Assembly: GCA_039028975.1 (NCBI GenBank)
Contig: JBCCHB010000066.1
Coordinates: forward strand, 20,012-84,011
DNA length: 64,000 nucleotides
Reading direction: 5' to 3'
DNA from: JAHBNG01 sp039028975
Lineage (GTDB): Bacteria; Chloroflexota; Anaerolineae; Caldilineales; Caldilineaceae
Positions within the stretch are counted from its first letter, which is position 1; each line of letters starts with the position of its first letter. The notes under the pieces were generated by a model. It was not told the origin of the DNA, searched no databases, and saw only the letters and a list, made by a program, of their open reading frames with translations. This document shows, piece after piece, positions 1-7,984 of the stretch. A program made the position numbers and the translations under genes.

Positions 1-559
1 CACCCGAAACCGCTAAAAACTGTCCAGATTTTGAGCGTCCCATTGTATTAAGATCACCTTTAACCATAAAGAAAGCGGGCTCTTGACCGCCAGTTATGTC
101 ATCGAGAGTATGTTTAAGACTCCAGATTTTCTCAAACATATCTTGGCGGTTTCTATAGTCCCGATTGTTCCTACCACTATCTGTATGCAAGAACAGAAAA
201 TTATAGAATTCCCCACCAAACCTTGCACTTACTAATGACCCTGGGCGTAAATTTGTACTGTCAGCTTTGAACTCACGGCGTTGAGTAAATAGTACTTGTT
301 CGAATTTTCCTCTTCGCCATCCAGATAGCAACTCTATCTGTTCATTGCCATCAGTGATGCCAAAGTCATAGTCCACAAACTCCTCAAGGAGTAAATTCCG
401 TAATGAGACCTTGTCCTTGATTTCACTTAAGCAAAAGAGATCCGGGTCAAGGGAGCGAATGTGGTCTCGAACCCTAGCAACCCGCTGTGCATGTTTATCT
501 GGATCGTCAATATATCTACCAAAATTTTCAACATTCCAAAACATTGCAGAAAACTTCAT
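1..559 (-). CDS. Endonuclease/exonuclease/phosphatase-family protein, C-terminus cut by window edge
   Basis: An open minus-strand frame of 186 codons starts at ATG 559-557, with a GGAGG-type ribosome site just upstream (seen), and runs off the left edge, so the C-terminus is missing. The protein opens with MKFSAMFWNVENFG, the usual first strand of the EEP fold. It continues with DPDLFCLSEIKD, which carries the metal-binding Glu, then FLFLHTDSG, and near the edge MVKGDLNTMG, the counterpart of the GDFN motif. Family members are Mg2+-dependent phosphodiesterases acting on DNA, RNA or phospholipid headgroups; the substrate cannot be read here. No signal peptide is visible, so it is probably cytoplasmic. 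The catalytic C-terminal SDH motif lies outside the window. Family assignment is firm, role unknown. Confidence 0.8.
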   Translation of the reverse strand, partial: MKFSAMFWNVENFGRYIDDPDKHAQRVARVRDHIRSLDPDLFCLSEIKDKVSLRNLLLEEFVDYDFGITDGNEQIELLSGWRRGKFEQVLFTQRREFKADSTNLRPGSLVSARFGGEFYNFLFLHTDSGRNNRDYRNRQDMFEKIWSLKHTLDDITGGQEPAFFMVKGDLNTMGRSKSGQFLAVSG

Positions 560-868
560 GCTGATTTCCTCCATCGGCGTCTGAACATCATTCTTCTAAA
601 CTGTACGTTTGGAAAGATTCATATCTGTTCCATACTGCGTAACGGATTTGCGTAAGCGGGCATGGAAATTATCTAAGAACAATGCGCTTTATTCTATTTG
701 AGCTGGTCGAATAGTTTTCGTTGAAAGATACCCTCTGAAAAATGAGGGACGATGTGGCGATTATGAAGTTAAGAGATTTTCGAACTACAGCGATTGAAAA
801 AACGCGTTCGGGATTCATATATTCAGACGCTACGTACTATCTTTTTCTTTCACGAAACAAGAAATACA
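560..868. other. Gene-free stretch between the nuclease and the IS element
   Basis: About 310 bases with no convincing gene. The nuclease promoter should lie at its left end, reading leftward. I see no clear terminator or repeat apart from the target duplication that begins at 869. Confidence 0.4.
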
Positions 869-874
869 ATTATT

Positions 875-2426
875 TTGACAATGTCAAATTGGCGAAAAGA
901 GAGCCGATGTGAGATAAATGAACGAATGAATCTCAAGCTGAACGACATCAAGAAATAGAGAGATGGGGCCTAAACCTGAACGAAATCGAGGGATTAGGCG
1001 ACCGATTAAAAGGATTCTGGCATGTCTATGGTCTGCATACGCAGACAAAGACGCGAGATACTCGTGAATATGGATACCATTACTTGAGTGGAATCCTGCG
1101 AATCGAAACAGATCGAACGATAGCGAAAATCAGCCGAACGGCAGGTGTAGCGATTCAAAATATGCATCATTACATAAGCAAATCGCCGTGGTCAGGGCCG
1201 CAAGTCATCCAAGATGTACGAGAGGACATAACAAGTCACCCACATTTCGCCAGCGGGAGCGTCTTAATCGGTGATGAAAGTGCTGATGCCCGAAGTGGCG
1301 AAGTGTTAGTAGGCGGAGCCCGACAATACAACGGAAGGCTGGGCAAGGTTGACCTGAGTCAGGTGGGCGTCTTTCTGTCGATAGCCAAAGATGGGAAACA
1401 TAATTGGCTCGATGGAGAACTCTACCTGCCAGAAGCTTGGTTCGATGATGAGCACAAGGAACTTCGCAAGCGAGTAGGCATACCAGAAGAGTGCCAGTTC
1501 CAAACCAAACTCGAGCTATTTTGGCAAATGGTGCAACGATGCCAAAAGGAAGGCATCGACTTTGATGCCGTGGCGATAGATGGTCTGTATGGCCAAAGCT
1601 TCTGGTTGCGCCAACAATTGGACCAGGCTGGGATTGAATACTATGCAGATATCCCAGCCAATACCAAGGTCTACTTGAGCGAACCCGTCATCGGGATACC
1701 TCAGAATAAGCGGGGACCCAAGGCCAAAAAGCTGAGAGTTCTATCCCAGATAGCTTATCGCGTTGACCATCTGCCTGCTCACCCAAGCCTTCTCTGGCAG
1801 ACTTTGACGATTCGCCCTACTGAACGAGGATGGTTGAAAAGCGACTTTGCTCGCATTCCCGTTTGGACCGTTCAAGATGACCTCACTGTCACCAAGCAGA
1901 GGCTGCTCATCCGTCGCCAAGGCAAGAAACATTCTTATACTTTCAGCAATGCTCCTGAACATACATCCCTGAGCACCATGGCCTCTCGCAAAACTCAGCG
2001 CTACTTTGTTGAACGGGACAACCAGGAGGCTAAATCTGAGTTCGGATGGGATGAGATTCAGAACACTACCTTCTTGGCTTGGCAACATCAACTTGCTTTC
2101 ACCATTCTCGCTCAATGGTTTGTCACTCTAACTCGTCTTGACTGGGAAGAAGAGGCCGAGCACCATCCCGAACTTCTCCATCGCTATGAGGTCACACTCT
2201 TGCCTTCCCTTTCTGTCGCTAACGTCAGAACTTTACTCCGGGCGGCTCTTCCTTTGCCTTCTCTTTCGCCACAAGAGGCTGCTTCTCTCGTCGTTGAGCA
2301 TCTTGACAACCGCACTCGCTCTCGTAAATCTCGTATTCTCAACTATTCTGGCCCTTAATCCATTACTGCTATCTCCTACTAGAAATCCTACAAATCTCTC
2401 TCATTCATTCAATGTGACATTGTCAA
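875..2426 (+). mobile_element. Complete IS701-type insertion sequence (1552 bp)
   Basis: The ends are inverted repeats. The left end reads TTGACAATGTCAAATTG from 875, and the right end read inward from 2426 gives TTGACAATGTCACATTG, one mismatch in 17. The element is flanked by a perfect 6-bp direct repeat ATTATT (869-874 and 2427-2432), which I read as the target-site duplication. The first 12 bases of each end contain a near-palindrome, TGACAATGTCA. The single large gene inside encodes a DDE transposase. Intact ends and a perfect duplication suggest fairly recent insertion, although the transposase lacks a clear start codon. Confidence 0.85.
1084..2358 (+). CDS. IS701-family DDE transposase
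   Basis: This encodes the transposase of the surrounding element. The DDE_5-type catalytic core is visible: the first Asp in IGDESADARSGE, followed by a conserved RQYNGRLGKVDLSQVGVFL-like stretch; the second Asp in AIDGLYGQ; and the Glu in YFVERDNQEAKSEFGW. The given start is a TTG. The same frame stays open upstream to 922 and encodes plausible family sequence (ERWGLNLNEIEGLGDRLKGF), yet contains no ATG. The real N-terminus is therefore either initiated at an unusual codon or was lost by a small frameshift just inside the left end. The C-terminus ends about 70 bases before the right inverted repeat. Activity is uncertain because of the start. Confidence 0.85.
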   Translation: MSGILRIETDRTIAKISRTAGVAIQNMHHYISKSPWSGPQVIQDVREDITSHPHFASGSVLIGDESADARSGEVLVGGARQYNGRLGKVDLSQVGVFLSIAKDGKHNWLDGELYLPEAWFDDEHKELRKRVGIPEECQFQTKLELFWQMVQRCQKEGIDFDAVAIDGLYGQSFWLRQQLDQAGIEYYADIPANTKVYLSEPVIGIPQNKRGPKAKKLRVLSQIAYRVDHLPAHPSLLWQTLTIRPTERGWLKSDFARIPVWTVQDDLTVTKQRLLIRRQGKKHSYTFSNAPEHTSLSTMASRKTQRYFVERDNQEAKSEFGWDEIQNTTFLAWQHQLAFTILAQWFVTLTRLDWEEEAEHHPELLHRYEVTLLPSLSVANVRTLLRAALPLPSLSPQEAASLVVEHLDNRTRSRKSRILNYSGP

Positions 2427-2556
2427 ATTATTCAAGTGAGCGTGGAGGTTGCTATATCTAGACGTTGGGAGATTCCAAACTAATGTCCCATCGACATAGT
2501 TCGACTAGAACTGGGCATTACTGACTGCCGTTACCTTTACTCCATCCCTCTTCATC

Positions 2557-2850
2557 CTACAATTCATTCTTAATCAACCACCCCAAATCATTGGCAACGG
2601 TTTGGCCTGAAGCGCTAAGCTCACGTCCCCAAGATTCAAAATTTACGTCATCCTTAGAATCTGTTGCTTGTAGTAATCTGAGGACATGCATCCGACGTTG
2701 CTTGCCTTGTTCTCGTCTGGACGTATCTACCTTGCTTCAACCATTGTTCAAACTTGAATGGTAGATGTGGAAGTATTGGACTCAAATACGGGACATTCGA
2801 ACCTGAAGATTGAGCCTGAAATTCTCGATATCTCTTGCACTATGCCAATC
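2557..2850 (-). pseudogene. Possible frameshifted remnant of an unknown protein gene
   Basis: Reading leftward, a frame ending at stop 2559-2557 encodes a plausible C-terminus (for example ATDSKDDVNFESWGREL followed by TVANDLGWLIKNEL). Upstream of about 2720 the coding-like signal moves to another frame (NVPYLSPILPHLPFKFEQW). No start codon, ribosome site or known domain was found. The piece lies between the IS and the MITE and may be debris of a gene they disrupted. I do not recognise it, and chance coding appearance is possible. Confidence 0.3.
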
Positions 2851-2889
2851 TATTCCGAAATTCTCCACTCATTCTCATTAACTAATAAT

Positions 2890-3077
2890 TTGACAATGTC
2901 ACATTAAAGCTCTCAAAGCCATTTTCTCAGAATAAATGTCTGGTGTTGTGAGCCAAACGAGCAAATTTTTCACAGCATGGCTCTCAGTTAATTGGCGATT
3001 TCGCATCTTGATTTGCGAGGCCCAATTTGAAGTCATTTTGTCTAGGATTTAGGGCATTTCTAATGTGACATTGTCAA
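2890..3077. mobile_element. 188-bp MITE sharing inverted repeats with the IS701-type element
   Basis: The left end TTGACAATGTCACATTA (from 2890) matches the right end read inward from 3077 over 17 bases without mismatch. The first 12 bases equal the ends of the IS at 875-2426. The flanks are AATAAT on the left and AATAAA on the right, a 5 of 6 match that resembles an aged A/T-rich target duplication. There is no coding capacity inside. The element is best explained as a non-autonomous derivative mobilised by the neighbouring transposase or a relative. Confidence 0.75.
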
Positions 3078-3372
3078 AATAAATATGCCTCTATCAGTAT
3101 ATGGACTATATGAAAGAAAATGGACTTTGATCGCGTCCTAACTATATGTATAGCTGTTGGATCATTCCAACAACCAGAAAACTAAGGGATGAATCGAAGA
3201 CAGGCGGATAAGGCAGCAAGCGCCGCTTATTGCTTATTGTGGGACAACAATAGAAATAACAGCAATTGACCATGGATAACACATTTGAAATTTTGAAATC
3301 AGGACTATACGGTGGGTTTCACGGTCGCACTACCCTGTCTCAGGTATTCAAATAAAATCTAAGGAATGAAAT

Positions 3373-4521
3373 ATGGCTCAAGCAAAAAATTTACGAGAAT
3401 TACTTCTTATTCGAGAAGCTGAGCATGACTACATCAATGCAATCACAGGAAATCTAGGATCTGCTATTGGGTTGAAGAATGGAGATGGAGATCCATGCGT
3501 GATCGTTTTCGTCGAGCAAAAGATTGATTCCAAGTGGCTCATGAGTGGTCAGTTAATCAAAAGGACCCTGAATGGGCCAAACGGATTGACATGCCCGACA
3601 GACGTGGTTCAGGGTCGGACATATGAGATAGACCGTGATATTCACTTGCTTGATATCATGCCAGGCTTGAACTCTGGGAACCTACCTGTCGTTTCGCGTC
3701 AGGAGTTTCTAGGGCCGCCGCCGTTACAGACGGCAGGACAAATCGCTTTACTAGAACAGGTCAGAGGGTGGGGCACCAGTATTACGCCAGGGGCTCAGCT
3801 TTTTCATCAGGATGGATGGTTTGGGACCCTTGGTTGTTTTGCCCGTAAGTCATCAGGCACAAAGGGAATTCTCACTAATGAACATGTCGCAGGCCCTGTG
3901 GGAAGTAAGTTGTTCTTCCCTAACGCGAATGGGATACATATTGCAACGGTGCAAGAGACGTTTCGAGCGATTAGTGACGAGGCTAGATTCCCAGGTATCA
4001 TCGACGAGCCGACAGCAAGATACCATGTGGATTGCGCGTTCGCAGAATTGAATCCAATGGTCGCTCTTGCCGATCTTGATGCAAAGATTCCAACCCTCGA
4101 CAGCGGTGATAACATTGCCCATAGGGAGCTTGGCGATCCATTGCCGTTAGATTTAGATACGTTGGGACCACTTGGAATGCCGGTACTAGGAATCGGTCGT
4201 ACGCGGTCATTCCAGCGCGGGACAGTCGCCGGCTTCGCCTATAGTTTCTTCGTTAACAATAGCTCAGTCCCAGGATTTCCACCATCCAAAAGCTATACAG
4301 ATTTACTAATAGTCGGCGAAGATACGGATCAGTTTAGCGCACCTGGAGACAGCGGGAAGCTGATCGTTACTAATGACGTTGACTTGCGTCCAGTCGGTTT
4401 GTTGTGGGGTGGTTGGAAGGAACGATTACGCCAGGGCCGAATGCAAGAGGACTGGACCTATGCGATTGACATTAACAAAGTACTGGATCTACTTAAGGTC
4501 TCTATTGCAAAACGGATTTGA
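3373..4521 (+). CDS. Trypsin-like serine protease, no signal peptide
   Basis: The 382-residue protein has a chymotrypsin-fold catalytic triad that can be placed by motif: His171 in TNEHVAG, Asp220 in YHVDCAFAEL and Ser327 in PGDSGKL. The last motif has Lys where family members usually have Gly or Ser. There is no signal peptide or membrane segment, so it probably acts in the cytoplasm, unlike secreted trypsins. The first 110 residues are an N-terminal extension (RELLLIREAEHDYINAITG) without a domain I can name. The start ATG follows AAGGAATGAAAT, an acceptable ribosome site. It stands alone between mobile elements and has no partner gene. Overall it resembles the intracellular trypsin-like proteins sometimes found in accessory or conflict loci; the substrate is unknown. 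Confidence 0.75.
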   Translation: MAQAKNLRELLLIREAEHDYINAITGNLGSAIGLKNGDGDPCVIVFVEQKIDSKWLMSGQLIKRTLNGPNGLTCPTDVVQGRTYEIDRDIHLLDIMPGLNSGNLPVVSRQEFLGPPPLQTAGQIALLEQVRGWGTSITPGAQLFHQDGWFGTLGCFARKSSGTKGILTNEHVAGPVGSKLFFPNANGIHIATVQETFRAISDEARFPGIIDEPTARYHVDCAFAELNPMVALADLDAKIPTLDSGDNIAHRELGDPLPLDLDTLGPLGMPVLGIGRTRSFQRGTVAGFAYSFFVNNSSVPGFPPSKSYTDLLIVGEDTDQFSAPGDSGKLIVTNDVDLRPVGLLWGGWKERLRQGRMQEDWTYAIDINKVLDLLKVSIAKRI

Positions 4522-4639
4522 TGAACAAAGATAAGGCAGATAATTGGTCTATTTCTGTCGCTTTTAGTTCTGAGAATAGCCAAATAAGACAGGCAAGTAG
4601 AAAAGCTGCGCCGTTATAACAACTTTGGATCAGGTTAAT

Positions 4640-5175
4640 ACTCGTCTAGTACAGTTACCCCAACCTGCTCAAGTGAATGACCAAGGCCTATCCCACTCAG
4701 GCTTGGATGCGAATATCACATATATCCGTTTTGGTCGACGATTTATCTATCTTGCCGTCATTTTGGATGTCTATACCAGAGCCGTTAGCGGTTATAGTTA
4801 TTGAGCTGCGCCATTGATAGGCAGCTAGCCTAAGATGAAATGCGCGTGGCTTTGAAGCAGGACGGCCATTGCTTATCTATTCCGACCAAGGCGCGTTAGG
4901 GCGTATTGAACTGCTGTAGAACGTCTCTGTCAGATAGTACAGCCGATGCTGGTCAGTCTACCCAGAATGCTGTTTTCGAGCACTTTATCCGTACTTTCAA
5001 TGACGAGTATGTCGATATTGCTTATTATGATTCCTTCTCCGATGCTCAATACTAGATTCAGCTTTCACTGGAAGAAACCTACAATAAACCGCGCAGGTAC
5101 TTTTCTCTTGACTATCTTACTCCCGACGAATTTGAGGTTGCCTTCATCAGGTGGCAACCCTCTCTTTCTTTTAAC
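4640..5175 (+). pseudogene. Decayed IS3-family transposase (integrase core)
   Basis: Broken + strand fragments match the rve integrase core of IS3-type OrfB. DANITYIRFGRRFIYLAVIL (first catalytic Asp region) is followed by a stop at about 4800. A corrupted second-Asp region lies near 4880-4900. The last part reads ENAVFEHFIRTFNDEY, then a stop, then EETYNKPRRYFSLDYLTPDE, the typical C-terminus. Several stops and frame changes make it non-functional. No terminal inverted repeats or target duplication were found. Confidence 0.75.
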
Positions 5176-5313
5176 ACATAAGAGTCCAATAACTAGTCCG
5201 CAGTATAAAGTTGCCCATCTCTGATCCAGCCTATCAGATTGGCAAAGCTTTACTTTTTTCAAACCCAAGAGATGAGCTGGTATCTCTGTTACATCTCATA
5301 CAAGGAGATCAAG

Positions 5314-5619
5314 ATGATTTATCAAACCATTACCTTTACAGCGAAATCAGGAAAAATGCAAGACGCACGTCAACTACTTTTAGAGTTGGTTGCTTATGCT
5401 AATAAGAACTACTCGGATATGGCCACAGTTGAAGTTCTCAGCAATATCAATGGTCCGGCGAACCGATTGCACTGGCTGGTTAACCTTCAATCTCTTGGTG
5501 ACTGGGAGGTGGCATTAGAAAAGTGGTCTGAAGACTCCGAGGCCGAGGAGTTATGGGCAAGGATTCCCGATGTCTTTGAGGACGACTTTGAGACCAACCT
5601 CTTCCGTGTGGAATCCTAG
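5314..5619 (+). CDS. Small dimeric alpha/beta-barrel-like protein (NIPSNAP/ABM-like)
   Basis: The 101-residue product begins MIYQTITFTAKSGKMQDA. An upstream in-frame start exists, but the ATG at 5314 has a strong AAGGAG ribosome site 7 bases away and matches the expected first beta strand. The pattern of strand, helix with periodic Leu/Ala (ARQLLLELVAYANKNY), strand, then LHWLVNLQSLGDWEVALEKW fits the ferredoxin-like dimeric barrel seen in NIPSNAP and antibiotic-monooxygenase-type proteins. Such proteins bind small molecules or haem or act as small oxygenases; no catalytic residue can be assigned. It is a lone gene after a dead transposase, with no operon. The fold guess is moderate and the function unknown. 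Confidence 0.6.
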   Translation: MIYQTITFTAKSGKMQDARQLLLELVAYANKNYSDMATVEVLSNINGPANRLHWLVNLQSLGDWEVALEKWSEDSEAEELWARIPDVFEDDFETNLFRVES

Positions 5620-6059
5620 TTAAGCCCATCCGCATATTAGGTAATTTGACCAGCTGACGTGTGTGAGTTGGATAAGGAGATGTTGCCACCTGCCATCTCG
5701 TGAGGATATATCTCTCAAACTACTCCATTAATAGTGCTGCCTAAGTCATGGGTCAATAGCGGAGAAGAATGTCCACAGAATCGCGCCTAAAAATATACGC
5801 TGAAAGTTAGGTGTGTGGAATCTCCTTTCGAAAAGTCGAATAAGGTATGTCCAAAGCAGGCCGAATACGCCAGTACGGCCTGCTACCCGAATTGGCCTGT
5901 GTGATGCGGGAGGTTGTTTTGACAGATTTTCGGTCGATTCTTGGAGTGTACCCAGACAGAGGATTGCCATGGAATATCGGAGAACCAGTCTCAGAAAAAT
6001 GCCTAGGAGCTCGTCTGCAACATAGATTCGAAATGGTGCAACTCATCTGTTAGTAGACT
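5620..6059. other. Gene-free stretch
   Basis: About 440 bases. Short open frames exist on both strands, but none has a ribosome site, recognisable motif or consistent coding character. It may contain further unrecognised debris, because both sides are pseudogene-rich. Confidence 0.35.
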
Positions 6060-6149
6060 AGAGGTTGGCTCAAGGTTTCCGAAACAACTACATCGAATTC
6101 TGAACTTCATACAGTAACGAACTTCAGAATCCATACCAGCCAAGGCTTT

Positions 6150-6480
6150 GATCTGAAAGCTATGGTCGGCGGATGCTTGTCCTCGAAGTCCCCACTAGAT
6201 TGGGCTGTGAAATTGCCTAGCTAAACGTCCGCATTACAATGTCCTCATATTCCCCACTAGATTGGACTATGAAATTGTCCAGCTAAACGTCCGCATTACA
6301 TACACTTTGTTCGTCTTGGCGTACTATCTGTGCAATCTGTGGCGCATTCATATTTTGCTCTGCGGCCAGCAGGATTGCTTGCGCTCGTGTACGCATTCTG
6401 ACTATCTTTGTCTCATGATATAGAGTTGCCAGATCGGTCAACTACTCTTCGCTTAGTGGACGTAGTTTTATGGAGTGCAT
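6150..6480 (-). pseudogene. Decayed IS630-family transposase, N-terminal part
   Basis: On the minus strand from ATG 6480-6478 the frame reads MHSIKLRPLSEE, stop, then LTDLATLYHETKIVRMRTRA, then QAILLAAEQNMNAPQIAQIV. This is the helix-turn-helix N-terminus typical of IS630/Tc1-type transposases (RTRAQAILLAAE). Beyond about 6300 the frame is broken and the sequence is duplicated in tandem. A later stretch, GDFEDKHPPT, resembles the following linker region. The catalytic DDE part is missing. Confidence 0.55.
6179..6302. repeat. Two-copy 62-bp tandem repeat inside the IS630 remnant
   Basis: Copies start at 6179 and 6241 with a 62-bp period. They share CCCCACTAGATTGG and AGCTAAACGTCCGCATTACA with only a few substitutions between them. 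Since 62 is not a multiple of three, the duplication itself breaks the transposase frame. Confidence 0.8.
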
Positions 6481-6531
6481 CTGTCTAGCTTAAACGATTT
6501 TTACTACCCATCAAAATACTTTTGCTTGCGC

Positions 6532-6790
6532 TTAGAGGTTGACTCAAGGTTTCCGAAATCTCTTTATCGGGTTCTGAACTTCATCCAGAAAAAGTATACC
6601 CCTGTGTGCCATGGATATCTCACCTGGTCGTGGAAATCGCCCCGCCGCCGACCAATCCAGCTTGGCTAATGGTGTGGTGTGGCGTACGGAATGGCCTTGT
6701 TTGGATTAAAGTTGAGCGTAGGGCAGCGCACCCGCAACGGAGTAGATCCGCGTGATAGCTAGTGCCTCGGATAAAGTAAGCGGCGACCTA
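6532..6790 (-). pseudogene. Decayed fragment of a second comM gene (AAA core)
   Basis: The minus-strand translation follows the intact ComM downstream very closely: LTLSEALAITRIYSVAGALP, then a stop and a scrambled stretch, then GRFPRPGEISMAHRG and ILFLDE (Walker B). A frameshift follows before ETLSQP. It corresponds to residues of about 236-322 of the intact protein at 7985-9514. The fragment abuts the stop codon of the DUF4058 gene at 6788, suggesting a junction there. Several stops make it dead. Confidence 0.85.
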
Positions 6791-7597
6791 ACGCAGTCCT
6801 TGCTCATTCAACAGTCGATCAACCCATTGCGCATCTTCCTTACTGAATCGTGGTTTGGGATTTTCTGTATAGTCGATGACCAGATCAAAATTCAGTAGAT
6901 CGTAAAGCTCATGCAGTAAACGATTCAAATCCACGTAAGGCTCGTCTTCACCAGGGCGTAGCGGTACTGGGATTGCCGGAATTGGATCACGAACGCAAAA
7001 AAAGTAGATCTCACCGCGTGGACGTTGTTGCGCTCGACTAACCAAAATTCGATAATCGCTTTTTAATGCCTGAGCCGTTGTCATCGGCATTGGATCGCCG
7101 CTGCGCAACAAATCAATCTCGATAAGGTGGGTTCGACTGCCCAGGACCTTGAGCCGCTTTTCCTCGTATTGTTTTCGACCATCTTTTGGTACTTTATTAA
7201 CTGGTGAAAGAACCTCAATAGAGGTGACCACTTCCCCATTCTTCAGATCGCGTATCTCTAAGTAGCGCTCGGTGATCTCTTCCGGCATAGGTAATTCCGC
7301 AACAACAGGGGCTAATGCCACACCGTGTTGGAGAACGGGCTGCTGCGCAGATGGGCTGGGTTGATTAGAACGAGTATCAACAACCATAACGTCCGGCACG
7401 CCAATCATATCGTTAGCGACACTAGTGGCACCGAAAAGAGTCAGCGTGTAGGTGTACTGTTCGGTAAAGACTCTATAGCGCGGGCGCAAAATGGGATTCA
7501 GCTTTCGGGCGAGTTCTGCAATAAGTTGAAGGTGAATTTCGCGCCAGAGTGAAGGACGCTCCAGATAAGGATCCATTCCGGGAAATGGTGTTGGCAT
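6788..7597 (-). CDS. DUF4058 family protein
   Basis: A 269-residue product starting MPTPFPGMDPYLERPSLWRE, the characteristic opening of DUF4058 proteins of cyanobacteria, Chloroflexota and planctomycetes. I chose ATG 7597-7595 because family similarity starts exactly there; the open frame extends about 39 codons further upstream without family character. Other conserved parts are VPDVMVVD, IEVLSPVNKV and LIEIDLLRSG, a layout of alternating acidic and hydrophobic residues that recalls Uma2/PD-(D/E)XK-like folds (inference). No signal peptide or membrane segment. Function is not established for the family. The gene stands alone, 3' end touching comM debris. Confidence 0.8.
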   Translation of the reverse strand: MPTPFPGMDPYLERPSLWREIHLQLIAELARKLNPILRPRYRVFTEQYTYTLTLFGATSVANDMIGVPDVMVVDTRSNQPSPSAQQPVLQHGVALAPVVAELPMPEEITERYLEIRDLKNGEVVTSIEVLSPVNKVPKDGRKQYEEKRLKVLGSRTHLIEIDLLRSGDPMPMTTAQALKSDYRILVSRAQQRPRGEIYFFCVRDPIPAIPVPLRPGEDEPYVDLNRLLHELYDLLNFDLVIDYTENPKPRFSKEDAQWVDRLLNEQGLR

Positions 7598-7801
7598 AGC
7601 AATGCTCTCTTTTCTCAAACAGATAACAAGCGAATCATCATAGCCGAGTATATTACATCCTATTATACTACATGTTGTGGTTTCATATAGGCTTGATATA
7701 CTCAGCTCCGTCATAGATGAGAATGATTTAACGTTTTTTAGTCAAGAGGCCATTCTCCTCTATGGCCGACCGCGGTATACTTCATGCCCGTGTGAAACGA
7801 A

Positions 7802-7957
7802 GTGACGTTGGAGATGGCCCGACGGTTGGCACCCTACTCCCTCTACTGGTTCGAGGATCTGTTGACACCAGATGATCTGGAAGGATATACAGAAGTGCAG
7901 AGCGAGCTACAAAGAAGCAATATCCTCGTCGCTGGTGGCGTGGTACATGCCAGGTCA
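7802..7957 (+). pseudogene. Fragment of an enolase/mandelate-racemase-type dehydratase
   Basis: About 50 codons encode MARRLAPYSLYWFEDLLTPD followed by DLEGYTEVQSEL and a degraded ILVAGG. This matches the barrel segment of sugar-acid dehydratases in the mandelate racemase group, where the usual wording is WFEEP...PDD...AAGE. Neither the N-terminal capping domain nor the remaining barrel is present, and the frame then runs into the 3' end of comM on the other strand. A gene relic, not functional. Confidence 0.65.
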
Positions 7958-7984
7958 AGTGCATTCTGCAGACATTGTATCAGT

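Larger units (their letters stand above)
6060..6587. repeat. About 55-bp imperfect direct repeat flanking an IS630 remnant
   Basis: The segments 6060-6113 and 6532-6587 are similar. Both start AGAGGTTG, contain CTCAAGGTTTCCGAAA and continue through TTCTGAACTTCAT to a CAG. Both correspond to the same part of the comM pseudogene (the LFLDEV region on the minus strand). The IS630-like remnant lies between them. This looks like a local duplication of comM debris, not a simple transposon target duplication. Confidence 0.6.

Noticed and set aside
2138..2461. Gene of 107 codons on the + strand
   Set aside because: It overlaps the transposase in another frame and crosses the IS end.
1..4521. Defence island made of the nuclease and the protease
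   Set aside because: The two genes are on opposite strands, separated by an IS and a MITE, and neither belongs to a defence system I can name.
6475..6669. Small + strand gene
   Set aside because: It is antisense to the comM pseudogene at 6532-6790.
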